From contig NC_070604.1 in assembly GCF_027172205.1 (NCBI RefSeq), forward strand, positions 76,359,023 to 76,423,022: DNA of 64,000 nucleotides. Direction: 5' to 3'. Position 1 is the stretch's first letter; every line of letters begins with the position of its first letter. The stretch comes from Podarcis raffonei. Lineage: Eukaryota; Chordata; Lepidosauria; Squamata; Lacertidae. Positions 51,063-63,147 of the stretch are shown piece by piece. The position numbers and the translations under genes were made by a program. The notes under the pieces were generated by a model. That model did no database searches and was not told where the DNA came from. It worked only from the letters and a program-made list of their open reading frames with translations.

Positions 51063-54000
51063 CCCTTTCTAAAGTCTGGTTCATTTCTACTCATCAAGGT
51101 TTGTCAAGTCTTTGACAAATCCTGAGAGACACACAGCAGTTTTTGCTTTGGATGCAGAGAAACAAGGCTGTAGCAAGATGAGGCACGAGAAGGTGTCAGC
51201 CAGGAATGAGGGAGAACTTTGATTTAGTTCACATATAAAGGTGAATCTATCCAAGTTGCACTTTCTGAAACAGTATGTGAACTCAAGAACAGCTGCCCTT
51301 CAAAATTTGGACTTAACCAAATTTTGTGGGGCAGTTCTGCAGCCAAACAATGTCTGCCAATGTGCACATATTAGGCAAAAGTGGACTAAAATGAATATAT
51401 TAGTGAAAATAGCATGCAAAAATGTAGTCCTCCAGATATTAGCGGACTTCCATTGGCCCAAGCCAGCATGGGCAGTGGGTCAACTATGATGGATGTTGTA
51501 ATCTAGCAGTGTAAGGAGGGCCCTGGGTTCTCCACCCATAGATGTGTGACCATTTGGGTGGTAGCTGTGTTTACAATTTATATCAATTTTGTGTGTGAGT
51601 TGATTCAGAAGCATCTTCACTCTTAAACTGAAGATACCGTACCTTGGTCTATATTTCAAGCCTGTGATGAACACCTGGGGGAGGGAGGAGGATTGTTTCC
51701 AAAAATATGGCCTTCTCCAAAAAAATTTATTTCTTTGCCTTTCTTAAAAACAGTACCATTGGTTGAATCACTCTGCTAAAAAAGAGTGCCACACATTTCT
51801 ACTATCCAATAAGGCTGAAATTGCATACTGAAATTAAATATTAATGACAACATAATACAGTGGAGAAGAGATTTGAATAATTTCAATGCTTCTGAATAGC
51901 CAACTGAGAACAAAACCACCTTTCTTCCAAGCTATTAAACGGATTGTGGTCATAGGATTGAAATAATAGTTTATAGGTTTATTTAATTTCCCCTTTTCTT
52001 CCTGCTCAGCAATTTTTGAAAGCTTTTTCCATTTTTGGATCATTTTGTAAATCAAACAAAAACACATTTACAGCAGGGACGCCAAGTGTCAGCCAGATGC
52101 GAACTGGAACTTCTTACAAAAGATGGGGCATGAGGTCAAGAGAATCCAGGAAAGCTGTTTTTAGAATGGGGAAAAAGCCATTTATTTTACAATGAAATCC
52201 CCTAATACAATGTCAATCTGCTGTTGCTTCCACTTTTAGAAAGACTTGAAAATATGTGTAACTCCCCATCTGGCAACCACTTATCCAAAAAAATAGCTTT
52301 GCATGTTATGGGGTGTGTGTGTGAGAGAGAGAGAGATGTACTTCTGCAATGTATCTTCTAGCACCAAATATCGTAGCCTTCCTCATATGTAGTCATATTT
52401 AGCTGTTCCAAGCAAAGACAGTTTTCTATGGGGCTTAAAGACAATTCCACCCAAGAGAAATCCTGGTCACGACAAATTAATTTAGTTGGGAAGCCTTCTT
52501 TCTGCAGGTTTGTTTATATCCACTGGCAAAAGTTCAAATAGCAATGCCAAGAAAACTTAAATTTCCCCAATAATCCTCAGTAGCAAAAAGGTATTATTAG
52601 CATCTGTAATAAAATTGTATAACTGTGCTGATTTTGCATAAGCATGCTGACTTGAATTTTTTATTCAGTGACCCTGACATTTGATAAAGTTTATTGTCAG
52701 TTTTTTAAAAAAATAAAGAACAATTAACATGACTGTTCACTTGGAGTCAAATGGATATTGACTCCCACTTTACCACTTAAAGAAACAGCAAAGAGATATT
52801 GAGAGGTTGCTGGAATATGAGGAAACAACAACAACTACTACCCAATTTATATTTAATAGAAGCTCACTTGCAGTGCTTCTGAAATGTATTAGGCTCCTTT
52901 AATGTTTTCAGCCGTGGCACCCAAGCTTTGGAAGTCTGCCCGGCTTCGTCACTGTCCATTTTGATTCTCTCCATTTCTCATTTTGCCCACCTTAATTTCA
53001 GTTCTCTGCATTTCTGCAGCAATTTATGTTTGTTTGTTTTAAAAAACAATCCTCACGAAAATTAATCAGCATTCCAGTGCAATTTTTTCCTAATAACATG
53101 TTCTTATGTAGTTTTGATTAATGTGGACATGTCTGCAAGCCATTTCCCCTAATACAATGTATTTGTATATGTTATTTTCATGCATAGATTTGTTTCTATG
53201 CACTTTCCCCTATTATATGTATATTTTTTTTTGTTAAGCAATGTTTGTTTGGAGAACTACGTAGCAACATTATTTTGTTTTAATGTTTTGTACTAACTGG
53301 CTTTCCCCAGATAATAATAGATCCTTGACAGTTGTGTTAGATGAGCACAAACAAAAATAGAATAATAAGGTCTATCAATTACTAGATTCTTCAGAGCTGT
53401 TATGAATCCAGACATTAAAAGCCCATTTAAAACAAAAACAAGGAAGAAGATATTCTGTACGCTAATATTACAAAGAATATGCAAATTGATGTTTTTCAGC
53501 ATAGGATTGGACCTGGTGAAAGCTATCTCTGTTAGGGTGAAAACGGTTTGCATCTTCCCCGAAGGATCCCCTGTGCTCCCTTACAGTGATGTTTTTATTT
53601 CTTCCAGATACTGGAAATTTTAAGCACATAAAAGCTTCTTTTCTGAGCCAAGGGAAGCAGAGTTTCAAATGTTTGATCAAAAACAGGTGCAAGCCTGCTT
53701 GCCTTAACAAAAGGCTTTCAGTCCACTGTGGATAAACCCTTGGCGGGGGTGAGGTGAGTAGAAGTTCAGTGCAAAAAAGAAAGAAAGAAAAAGGAATGCA
53801 ATGTTAAATTTTGCATGTCAAAAGAGAGAATCAGGATTTCAGCAGCTAATTTGAGTAGTGCTTGACATTACTATTTTTAAAAAGTGTTTTAACTTAGGAG
53901 CAGCGTGTGTTTTGGAACACATAAATCCTCTTGTTTCCTGCAGACTCAGCCAAGCGCTCACAGCTGAAGCACACAACTGTCCTTTTTGCAGCAGCGGGTT

Positions 54001-55507
54001 GGTTTATGCAGCCCTCATTGTGGCAAATAGATCATCCAACTCATTCCCCATGAGCAGCAGAACAGGCAGCTTTTCAGAATGGAGCTCCAAGCCTCCCCAA
54101 TGTAGCACACATCCACCACGTACAACATTGGTTTCTAAGATGTACTGGTGATGGCCCCAGAACCCTTTGCATTGTGATGGAGCCAGGGGGTTGAGGTTGC
54201 ACCTCTGAATTTCATCTTGATGTAGCCATGCTAGAAGTAGAGCCCAGATTTCCACACTATTTGTGGCATGGAAGATTCACTGTGCAACAACTGGAATCTG
54301 GTAGCGGTGCCCATTAAATAGTCACACAAATACCACGTCTGATGCTATGCCAAGTAAATCAGGAATGAAGAATCCGTGACCCCGATCTTATTTGACTCCA
54401 GTTTCCATCTGCCACAGCTGTCATGGCCCATGGTCAGGGCTGATAGGTTTTGTAATCCAATGACAGATGGAGGGCCATAGGTTCCCCATCCCTGAAGCAA
54501 ATTGTACATTACAATTTTGCTTCCAAATTAAGTTTGTGCTATGTTCCAAGTCTGGTTTGTTTTTTTCGTTTTTTCTGCATAACCTGCTGACAAATGTTCA
54601 TTTGTTCTGTACAACCTTTTGAAATTGGCCCACTAGTACTTTTCATTTATTTTTACCCTAGGATAAGCACACAGTTCTTCCATACAGTAATATCAACATA
54701 TAGAGGATATTATTCTGACAGGTCACTCTTAATCTGACCTCCTTTCTATTTCAGTTACACTTGTCCTCTAGGAAATGAATCAGATCAGTATTACGAAATG
54801 GAAATTCACTTCTCTCTGGCACCAGGCAATCTGTTTTCAAGCTAAAATGGTCTCAGGCAATACAGCTATTATCTGTCTGCAATCTGTGTTTCAGAGGTCA
54901 GTTAATCAAGGTGTAAAGGCATGGTGAGGTATTCATAACTTTGATATTTCATCCTTTGGACCTGGGCCTCATGAAAGCATGATGGATAATGATGACAAAA
55001 ATTGTGGGGTTCACATATCCATCTACTGTGAAGCCCAAAATAAAGAGGCAGCTTTTAATGGCCGAGTAGAATGATGGACTTTTGCTTTCCTGTAAACAAA
55101 TTAGAAGGAAATCCTTCCATCATACATCTCCCTGTCTTTGTGGAACTGGTAAAAGGAGTCGGTTGAGTGATATAATCAAGATACTGTCAGGGCTAGTGTT
55201 ACCATCAGGCAGTCTGAAATGGTTCCCTCAGGCGGTGGAATCCTGGAAGGGTCCAGGAGTGGTAGATTCTGCTGCTGCGCCTGCTGTTTCTGAAGCCTGC
55301 AGCCTTGGTGCCAGTTTTAGAGGCGGCCACGACAGCTATTTCTCCAGTTCCCTCTGGTGTTGAAGTGGCCACTGTCTCTCCAAAATGGCACCGGTGCTTA
55401 GGCCTGGGACTTCTGCTCCAGCTGTGGCCATTCTCTGCCCCCAGCGGCAGCACTGAGGATGGAGAACAGCAGCAGCTGGAGCAGAAGCAACGCAAAGACC
55501 AAGCCAC
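51063..55507. other. Long gene-free stretch, few recognisable elements
   Basis: hAT-like MITE scraps are suggested at 51425-51520 and 54390-54500. A GT/GA run lies near 52312-52336. No open frame has homology that I recognise. 55186-55507 is moderately GC-rich and forms the left flank of the copia element. Confidence 0.4.
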
Positions 55508-55992
55508 TGTTACGAAAAAGGAGCAATGCAGAAGCAAGCACCAGGTGGCTGGAATGGTAAACAGGATATGAATGTTATTGGATTGTCCCGTGGGAAACTG
55601 GGACTGTCTGTAAAGTGCTCTGAGAGCCGGATGTTACCTCAGAGCAGCACATGACCCTGTACTGGAAGTACATGGGTGGAGTTTATTCTCTCTCTGCACT
55701 GGGAAGCAAAGTGTACAGACATGTTTCTCTGTACTGCTGAAAGACAGGAATAAAGACATGTAGATATATTTCTGTCTGTCTCTTTCCCCCTCCCCTGGGA
55801 ATGGAGGTGGGGTGGTGGTGGTGTGTTCTCCTTCACGTTGAGGAGAATCGCCGATTGGAGACCTCCTTTGATCTTGCCGGGAGTCGCAGACGGGAGGTCA
55901 TAAGGAATCAAGCCGGGCACCTGGAGGGTGGCCAAATTCCTCTGGACTAAGAGCTAAGCTGCAGGCTCTGCTATTTTGGCTTGATCCCGACA
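55508..55992 (+). repeat. 5' LTR of the copia element
   Basis: It begins TGTTACGAAAAAGG and ends CCCGACA, giving TG..CA ends. AGGAATAAAGACATG near the middle carries the poly(A) signal. Same length as the 3' LTR and no difference found by eye. Confidence 0.93.
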
Positions 55993-55994
55993 AC

Positions 55995-56012
55995 TGGTAG
56001 CAGAGGATGGTT
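55995..56012 (+). other. Primer-binding site, initiator tRNA-Met type
   Basis: TGGTAGCAGAGGATGGTT is complementary to the last 18 bases of vertebrate initiator tRNA-Met as I recall that sequence. It begins two bases after the LTR. Use of this tRNA is typical of Ty1/copia elements. Confidence 0.85.
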
Positions 56013-56525
56013 ATCTGATCTGTGAGAATCTGCATGAGAGGTGAGAGGTCGATGAATCGTTGCCATCCTCTGCACCTAAGGAGATAAAGAAAGCGTCTGC
56101 CTGCAGCCAGAAAGCTGAAACAGACAGCTGGACACCGAGAGGAGTGTGTTTCAAGGCAACGGAGAAGGTATGCTGCATTTTGGGGGAGAGAGAATGAACG
56201 CAGAAAGATTAATTTCTGGTTCACAAGAGCTGCGTTTGAAAAAAACAAGCTCTGAAGGCAAGCTTGCATGCCAGGAATTCCTGTGGTTTAGATAAGGAGT
56301 TCCGTCCTGAGCAGGTTGCTAGGCAACGTCTGCCAGTTACTGAGTGGCCTAAAAAGAGCCTGGGAAATCGAAAGTGTATCTGCGCAGCTGTGCAAGGGTT
56401 TTGAAAAAAACAGCCCAAAGGCAAGCCTGCCAGTGAAGCAGTAAACAGAGACTTTTGGAGTTTTACTGGCTTGAAAAGTGAAAGCTGGCTTGAGATTGAG
56501 TGTAAAGCTGACTCTTGGATTCAGC

Positions 56526-58688
56526 ATGGATGCCAAGAAGGGGGGAGTGCCCCTGGGTGCCGTGGTTCTAGAAGAACACAGCCGGCATGCTGCACTGGAA
56601 GTAAAGCACAGGGGGAGGGAGGAACGGAGTTCTAATTCCCCCACCGATGAGGCTACTGGAAGGGATGCTGTAGCTTTGAATGTTGTCCAATGTTACAATT
56701 GCGGACAGGCTGGGCATCTTCAGCGGAACTGCAAGAAGCCACGTCAGCCAAAAGGAGCGAAGGGCCGCTCAGCTAAGCCTGGGGCGTCAGGCAAAGGTCA
56801 TACCAAGCCTATGGTGGAACCTGCAAAGGCTTTGATGGCGAAAGGAACCACGCCAGATGTTGGGAACGCGTTTATTATCGACACTGCAGCCACGGTTCAT
56901 ATGTCCCCACACAGAGAACTCTTTTCAACGTTTAAGAAGCAAAGCTTCACTGTGACACAGGCCAATGGTCAGGAGCTAGAAGCCGCCGGCGTGGGGACTG
57001 TCTATCTTAAGAGTCTGGACTTGACAATAAACAATGTTTACTTGGTTCCTGAATTGAGGTTCAATCTGCTCAGTGTTTCGCAGATTGCAAAGAGAGGACT
57101 GAAACTGTCCTACGATGCTGAGAGCTGCGAGATCTACAAAGATGGAGAGCTTTATCTTTCTGCCAAACAGAAGGATGGACTTTATTTGTTGACTTTTGCA
57201 CAAAGTGATTACATGGAATGTAATTCATCTGTGTCTAACCTAGTTTCTCTTGCAGGTGTGAGCAAGAAGGTGACCGGAGTCAACAGAGCATTTCAGCGGG
57301 TGTATGCTGATGTGATTGGTCCTCTAGAACCATCTAGAGGCAATGCAAGATATTATCTTGTGTGTGTGGATCATTTCTCTAACTATGTCTGGGTTTATGT
57401 GTTGAGAAAGCCACAGGAAGCCTTGGAGAGGTTTCAGGAGTTTTGTGACAAAGTTAAGAGTATGCATGGTGCTAACATTGATTGTCTATTCACAGATGAG
57501 AAGCAGATTTTTCTTTTACAGGATTTCCAAAGGTTCCTGCAGAAGAAGGGAATAAGACACAAGGTTTCTGTTTCAGCGGAAGTGTGGAACAGGGGTGTCT
57601 GTGTACGGGTGAACAGAGAATTGCAAAAGGGGATGGAAGCGCAATTGCTTAGTTCACATCTGTCACATGAGTACTGGGCCGAGTCTCTAATGTCGTTCTG
57701 TTATACGAAAGTGAGAAAGGTTTCAAAAGAGTTGGGAAGTTCTCCTTTTGAGAAACTGTTCCACAGAAAACCTTCTGTTGCCCATTTCAAGGTTTTTGGG
57801 TCTCATGTGAGAACAGAAGCTCCAGGTGGAGTAAAGAATGCCAGAGGCATTTTTGTGGGGTATGAAAAGGGTCTCTACAGAGTAATTTTGTCTGAATCTG
57901 GTCAGGTGATTCTCACAAAATTTCTAGAGAGTGCTCCTGAACAGGAGAGAGTGATAGTACACACATTTCCCACTGAGGACGATTCAGATGATGATGATTT
58001 CACTGATCTCAGCTGTAATGAAAGTGATGACACTGATAGCTCGGAGAGCTCAGTTGTCACAGTCATTGAGAGGAAGTCTCACACAATGGATAGGCCTTCA
58101 CAACTGAAGGATAAACCACTGTTTACCATTGGAACTAGTTCTCCAAAGAGTCCTGAGACTGGACCAGTGAGCAGAGAGGATCAGCACCTCATACGTAGGT
58201 CTGAGAGAGTTACAAAGGGTCAACCACCCAAGAGGTACTCAAAAGAGTTTGCTAACTTAGCTGTTGCATGTGTTGCTGTTGTAAACAACCGAGGACAGGT
58301 TGGAGCTGTGTCTAAGTCAGAGACAAAGACACAACAGAGAGTTGCTAGCCAAGGTAATGCAGATGCACTCATTCCTTGGAAACCAGACAACCAGAGAGGT
58401 ACACTGGGGAAACCAGTGGCGGGGAGTTCCAAGGGTGGAACTGAAACAACAGGGGAGTGTTATGTGTATAACAACTGTTTGTTTTCTTCTCTGGATCATG
58501 CTTTGCTTGCTGCAACACGCATTGATTCTTTTGGGGGAGGATGTTACGAAAAAGGAGCAATGCAGAAGCAAGCACCAGGTGGCTGGAATGGTAAACAGGA
58601 TATGAATGTTATTGGATTGTCCCGTGGGAAACTGGGACTGTCTGTAAAGTGCTCTGAGAGCCGGATGTTACCTCAGAGCAGCACATGA
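56526..58688 (+). CDS. Gag-pol-like reading frame of the copia element (fossil)
   Basis: The frame holds, in order, a CCHC zinc knuckle (CYNCGQAGHLQRNCKK, about 56692-56740), a protease-like segment around IIDTAATVHMSP (about 56875), a GAG-pre-integrase-like region (NLLSVSQIAKRGLKL) and an integrase-like region (YADVIGPLEPSRGN to VAHFKVFGSHV, about 57300-57810). An acidic stretch follows. These match Ty1/copia order. It is read as part of a broken element and no function is proposed. Confidence 0.8.
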   Translation: MDAKKGGVPLGAVVLEEHSRHAALEVKHRGREERSSNSPTDEATGRDAVALNVVQCYNCGQAGHLQRNCKKPRQPKGAKGRSAKPGASGKGHTKPMVEPAKALMAKGTTPDVGNAFIIDTAATVHMSPHRELFSTFKKQSFTVTQANGQELEAAGVGTVYLKSLDLTINNVYLVPELRFNLLSVSQIAKRGLKLSYDAESCEIYKDGELYLSAKQKDGLYLLTFAQSDYMECNSSVSNLVSLAGVSKKVTGVNRAFQRVYADVIGPLEPSRGNARYYLVCVDHFSNYVWVYVLRKPQEALERFQEFCDKVKSMHGANIDCLFTDEKQIFLLQDFQRFLQKKGIRHKVSVSAEVWNRGVCVRVNRELQKGMEAQLLSSHLSHEYWAESLMSFCYTKVRKVSKELGSSPFEKLFHRKPSVAHFKVFGSHVRTEAPGGVKNARGIFVGYEKGLYRVILSESGQVILTKFLESAPEQERVIVHTFPTEDDSDDDDFTDLSCNESDDTDSSESSVVTVIERKSHTMDRPSQLKDKPLFTIGTSSPKSPETGPVSREDQHLIRRSERVTKGQPPKRYSKEFANLAVACVAVVNNRGQVGAVSKSETKTQQRVASQGNADALIPWKPDNQRGTLGKPVAGSSKGGTETTGECYVYNNCLFSSLDHALLAATRIDSFGGGCYEKGAMQKQAPGGWNGKQDMNVIGLSRGKLGLSVKCSESRMLPQSST
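58533..58541 (+). other. Polypurine tract of the copia element
   Basis: GGGGGAGGA directly precedes the 3' LTR, the standard place for plus-strand priming. Confidence 0.8.
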
Positions 58689-59026
58689 CCCTGTACTGGA
58701 AGTACATGGGTGGAGTTTATTCTCTCTCTGCACTGGGAAGCAAAGTGTACAGACATGTTTCTCTGTACTGCTGAAAGACAGGAATAAAGACATGTAGATA
58801 TATTTCTGTCTGTCTCTTTCCCCCTCCCCTGGGAATGGAGGTGGGGTGGTGGTGGTGTGTTCTCCTTCACGTTGAGGAGAATCGCCGATTGGAGACCTCC
58901 TTTGATCTTGCCGGGAGTCGCAGACGGGAGGTCATAAGGAATCAAGCCGGGCACCTGGAGGGTGGCCAAATTCCTCTGGACTAAGAGCTAAGCTGCAGGC
59001 TCTGCTATTTTGGCTTGATCCCGACA
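58542..59026 (+). repeat. 3' LTR of the copia element
   Basis: Same start, end and length as the 5' LTR. The 98-codon antisense frames inside the two LTRs are identical, which supports the visual match. Confidence 0.93.
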
Positions 59027-59031
59027 GCCAC

Positions 59032-61170
59032 AGCTTCTTCAGTGGTCTTCCGGCTTCCAGCTCACCTGATTGGTTCGCCTCTTGCTTTTGGCTCTTCTGA
59101 TTGGGTCTGTTTTCCCAAGATTCCACCTATTTTGTGTTTGCTGCTGCCAGGAGCAACAAGGAATTATTTTTGTCTTTCCATTGTCTTGCTGCCGTGCTGC
59201 TCTCCTGCAGCCATTTTGTTCCATTAATGTAAATTTTGCTGTCTGCTGGTTCTCAGCCAGCAGCACATGAGTTCAGTCTCCATATGAGACAAACTCACAA
59301 TTTCTTCATGTAACTACCAAGTAAAGCCTGCCTTTCAGGGATCATATCGTGAACTGAAATGTGAGTAAACTTTTTGTTACTTTACTCAGAAAGACTTTTG
59401 TGTCTTTATTCTTTTAAGAGGGATCAAAGGGGACACCAGGAAATAATTTAACTAAGAGATTCAAACGAATCTGCAAACTAGCTTCCAGCTATATTAAGGG
59501 GAATTTGCTCTGCTACATCACTCACTAGCATGTGTGAAGGAAGGATAATATTTATTCAATATATCTTTTCCTACTATCCTTCACATTCCCACATGTCTCA
59601 CCCCTGGTTCCAATACAGAGAGAGAATTACCTGGACTTCTTATTCTTGTGGTTCAGGGTGCAGTGTGTGGGTGCTCAGTTCTGTTGAAATGACAAAAAAC
59701 ATTTATTTTTCCTCGGTTAATGTATTCCACAGCCAGAGCTACTGAACTTGGTGGGGACAATTTAGCACCTGTTAAGTATTCAGTGTCCTCAGGTCAGGTT
59801 ACATGATTTTTGTCAGCTTTATTTGGGGGGAGGGGTGGCGAGCTACAGAGTAGTGTGTATTGGAGTTGTTTTTTAGGAGTCTGGTTTTGTGCTTTTTCCA
59901 GATAAAGCCATTTTTCTTCCACACCATCACCTCCATCTCACTAAATTGGCAGGGGGTGTGCCATTGTGTGGTTTGCCTCAGGTGCCAAAATGTCTTCAGT
60001 CAGCCCTGGATGCTGTTATGGGGCTCTTTGGTTGCAAGGATAACAGAATGCCAAGAAGAAGAAAGAGTTGGGATGAAGAATAAAAAAAACCACGGGAGAT
60101 CACTTATTCTCTCTGTTACTTTAAGATGAACTTTTACCACCAATTTTGATGAACGCAGCAGAAATCTGCTTGACTTTCAGTCCTCTGATATTATAGACCT
60201 GGAGTTAGGAAGGTTGCATTTGGCCGCTTTGTTGTGTTTTCTCTGCCAAGAAAGCACAATGCGTCTTGCAAAGCTGGGTGATAGCTCCTGATGCACAGCA
60301 CTCCTGTCCTGATTTGTTTAGAAACAGGAACAGCCAAGCCCCAGGGGCCTGCAAAGAGGAGTTAAGTGCAGATGAGCTAAGGAGCTCCTGCAGAGTACAA
60401 TGACATATTTAAGGTTCTGATACTATTCCAGTTCTTGCTTGAGGAAACCAAAACTACATTTGTAATGCCTATCTCCTTGAGGAACTTAAGAATGTGAGCC
60501 ACGCAAATGAGAGGGTCACAGAACAATGAAGAAAGAAAGCCAGAATCAGTGCCCCTCCAGCCATCCTCTTCATTGTGCATTCATGATTATTTGTGCTCAT
60601 GATGGTCTTGGAGAGGTCACACGCGATCCTGCTTTCAACATGGTTTGTACTTGCAAATATTTTGGGGCAGTCACACTCCTTTATTTCCAATCAGTAGGTA
60701 TCCCAAAACTTCCTGCTGAAATCTTGGAACTTTTTTTTTTAAAACAACAGCAACCACCACCACCCCACAAATGTTCTGGTTTGTTTTCGTGCTCTGCTTT
60801 TGTTGCACTATATAGCCCCTCCAGAAGGGAAAGAAGCAAACAGAAGGGAGAGCAGGAAGAGAAGTGAAGACTGCTAATTGAAAGACCAAAGACAGAAACG
60901 GCTACATTGGTATCAACAGTTAATGGACACAGTTGACTCATTTATCCATGAAGTTCACCGTTGCCAAGTGATGCAGTGATGTGGGGTTGGGTCATTGTGG
61001 GGTGGTTTAAGTGTTCTTTAGTTGGTTGGGTTAAGGTTGTTAGTTTTATGAGATAACGAAAGATTTCTACGTCCTTTGACCCCTGAGGGATTGTCAGCCC
61101 ACCCTCATGCCAGCTGCAGTACTCTGAAGCATTACTCATTTTTTGGGTTGTTGTGGAAGGAGAACAACTA
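59032..61170. other. Right flank of the copia element, no gene recognised
   Basis: 59032-59520 has an LTR-like look (AAGTAAAGCCTGCC, GTGTCTTTATTC), but I could not find matching ends or a duplication. The rest is unassigned. Confidence 0.35.
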
Positions 61171-61950
61171 CAGCAGTGGTTTTCAACCAGTGTACTGTGG
61201 CACCCTGGGGTGCCTTGAATGGTGGTCAAGGATCCCGCAGGCAACCGTGGCCTCTGTCCCTCTTTCCTTCCCTCCCTCCTCTGATGCCCTCTTGCGTCTC
61301 TGCCTCCCAAAGGCTTGCACAGCTGTTTGTTGCAGCAGCCACAGCTACAAGCTCCACAGGCAAATGGTGCCTCTGGGGCTGGCCAGAGGGTGCTGGTTGC
61401 CAGGAACTGAGGTGGCCTCGGAGTAAGCAAGCAAGCGGGCAAGGGAGCCCAGCCAGCCAGTTCACCAGCCCTTGCTGTTGGGAATGGGCAGATAAGTGGG
61501 AAGCCAGGCAAGCAGGCAGACAGGCGCTGCACTGGCTTTTCTTGGGCTTGCTGCATGGAAGGGAGCATTTCCACCATGCAGGCCCGCTGCTGCCACTGCT
61601 GCCACCCAAGGTAAGGTGCCTTTTGCTCACCTCTGGCCAGTCTTTGTTGTGCCACTAAGACTGGGGGCATCCTCTTCCCAAGCCCCTGTAGGGCAGTGTG
61701 AAGAGGCACCTCTCTTTGGAGCAGGGGGAGCAGCTCAGAGACCAGGGGTAGCAACAGCAACTGCCCAGAGGACTCCCAAGGAGAGGGGAGGAGGCTGAGG
61801 GAACACTCCACAAGGGAGGGTGTTCAAAAATGGGTGAGAGGCTGCCAGCTCTGCAAGCAAGGACTGTAGTCCTGAGCCCCACAAGGGTGCCGCAGAAAGA
61901 ATGTTGTTGGTCAAGGGAGCCGTGGACTCAAAAAGGGTGCAAATCCTCTG
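61171..61950. repeat. GC-richer segment opening with an hAT-type end
   Basis: It begins CAGTGGTTTTCAACCAGTGT, a typical hAT-family terminus, and continues through CCCTGGGGTGCC. A matching right terminus was not found. The interior is GC-rich with CAGGCAGG-like runs, which create long but meaningless open frames on both strands. Confidence 0.45.
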
Positions 61951-62654
61951 AACTACAGGTTTGACTTTTTGTGAGCAGTCTTTTTACAATCCACCAGCAT
62001 CAAATGTCACCAGCCATCAGTGACATGGGCATTGTTAGGATTATTTGTGAGATTCTTTTTTCTTATGCATATTTGAAGAAATTTAGGCAAAACAAAATTA
62101 GGACACTTAATGGGAGCAGTTCAGCCATGTGGCAAGTTCATTGGAAACTGACATGATCATGTGTCATTAAAAAAACCCAAAGATTGCTTGGAGCCAGTCA
62201 TTCCATTTGATGTGAATTGCACTCAATTTCAAAACATATCCATATTTACTGTGATACACACACACACACACACACACACACCACACAAGTTAAATACTTA
62301 TCTATATTTGTTGTTTTCTTTTAAACAGGTACTTTATTACACCCCTTTTATGCCAAAATGGCTTCAAAGCAGTTCTGGTAGTGTTGAGGGCCAATATAAG
62401 AAAGGGTAGAAGATGCAGGAAGTCTGTGATGTTTTCAACCATGGGAGGAACATTCCAAACTTATTTTGAGAGGCACTTAGAAGATTGGCTGAAACCCAGA
62501 TTGGATGTCTTCAGATGTTCATTGTCAAGTTGATAAACTAATAGGAGAAAGAAAGACCAAACATTGCTGTTGAAATATCCAATTTGTCAGAACTCTAGGG
62601 CCATAAATCTGATCAGCCTCTTCATATTCTGAATTTGTGACTACCAAAGTATGT
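61951..62654. other. Gene-free stretch with one microsatellite
   Basis: Apart from the AC array at 62256-62281 nothing is assignable. Confidence 0.45.
62256..62281. repeat. (AC)n microsatellite
   Basis: Thirteen AC units. Confidence 0.95.
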
Positions 62655-63147
62655 ATGTCTTGTGGAGGAGGCACTGTGGTCAAACAGGATGATAAAGGAG
62701 ATCCTAAAGATCTCCTGGTATGCCCCACAAAGAAACCTACGGTCTGCAAATAAAAACATCCTGAAGGTCCCAGGCCTCAGAGAGGTTAGGCTGGCCTCAA
62801 CTAGAGCCAGGGCCTTCTCGGCTGCGGCTCCAATCTGGTGGAACGCTCTGTCAGAAGAGACTAGGGCCCTGCGGGACTTGACATCTTTCCGCAGGGCCTG
62901 CAAGACAGAGTTGTTCCACCAGGCCTTTGGTCAGGGCGCAGCCTGACTCCCTCCTCTGGCAACCTGCACAGAGTTTTGCTTAATGGTTGCCATTAACTTG
63001 ATTTTAATTAATTTTTATAATGAAATATTTTTAGAATGTTGGTTTATTTGATTGTGTGATTATTTGATTGTTGTTAGCCGCCCTGAGCCCGGCTTCGGCT
63101 GGGGAGGGCGGGATATAAATAAAATTTATTATTATTATTATTATTAA
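62655..63147 (+). mobile_element. L2-type LINE 3' end with ORF2 C-terminus
   Basis: The frame reads RNLRSANKNILKVPGLREV, then RARAFSAAAPIWWNALSEET, then FRRACKTELFHQAFGQGAA and stop. This is the usual L2/CR1-clade ORF2 end. It is followed by TTAGCCGCCCTGAGCCCGG, GGGCGGGATATAAATAAAAT and an ATT repeat tail. The last part looks well preserved, so the copy is relatively recent. Confidence 0.85.

Larger units (their letters stand above)
55508..59026 (+). mobile_element. Ty1/copia-type LTR retrotransposon, young but broken copy
   Basis: Two 485-bp LTRs (55508-55992 and 58542-59026) look identical by eye and bound the element. GCCAC is repeated on both sides (55503-55507, 59027-59031), a 5-bp target duplication. 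Between the LTRs there is a tRNA primer-binding site, a gag-like zinc knuckle, protease-like and integrase-like regions, and a polypurine tract next to the 3' LTR. At 3.5 kb it is shorter than whole copia elements, and I recognise no reverse transcriptase or RNase H part, so it is a broken, non-autonomous fossil. Matching LTRs mean the insertion is recent in evolutionary terms. Confidence 0.92.

Noticed and set aside
55186-59520. An older LTR element as host of the copia insertion
   Set aside because: The flanks look LTR-like in places, but I could not find matching TG..CA ends with a target duplication, so I do not claim it.
60942-61811. 289-codon minus-strand frame and a 171-codon plus-strand frame at 61143-61658
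   Set aside because: They overlap on opposite strands in a GC-richer repeat with CAGGCAGG-like runs. Leu/Pro/Ser/Cys-rich composition with no recognisable motif.
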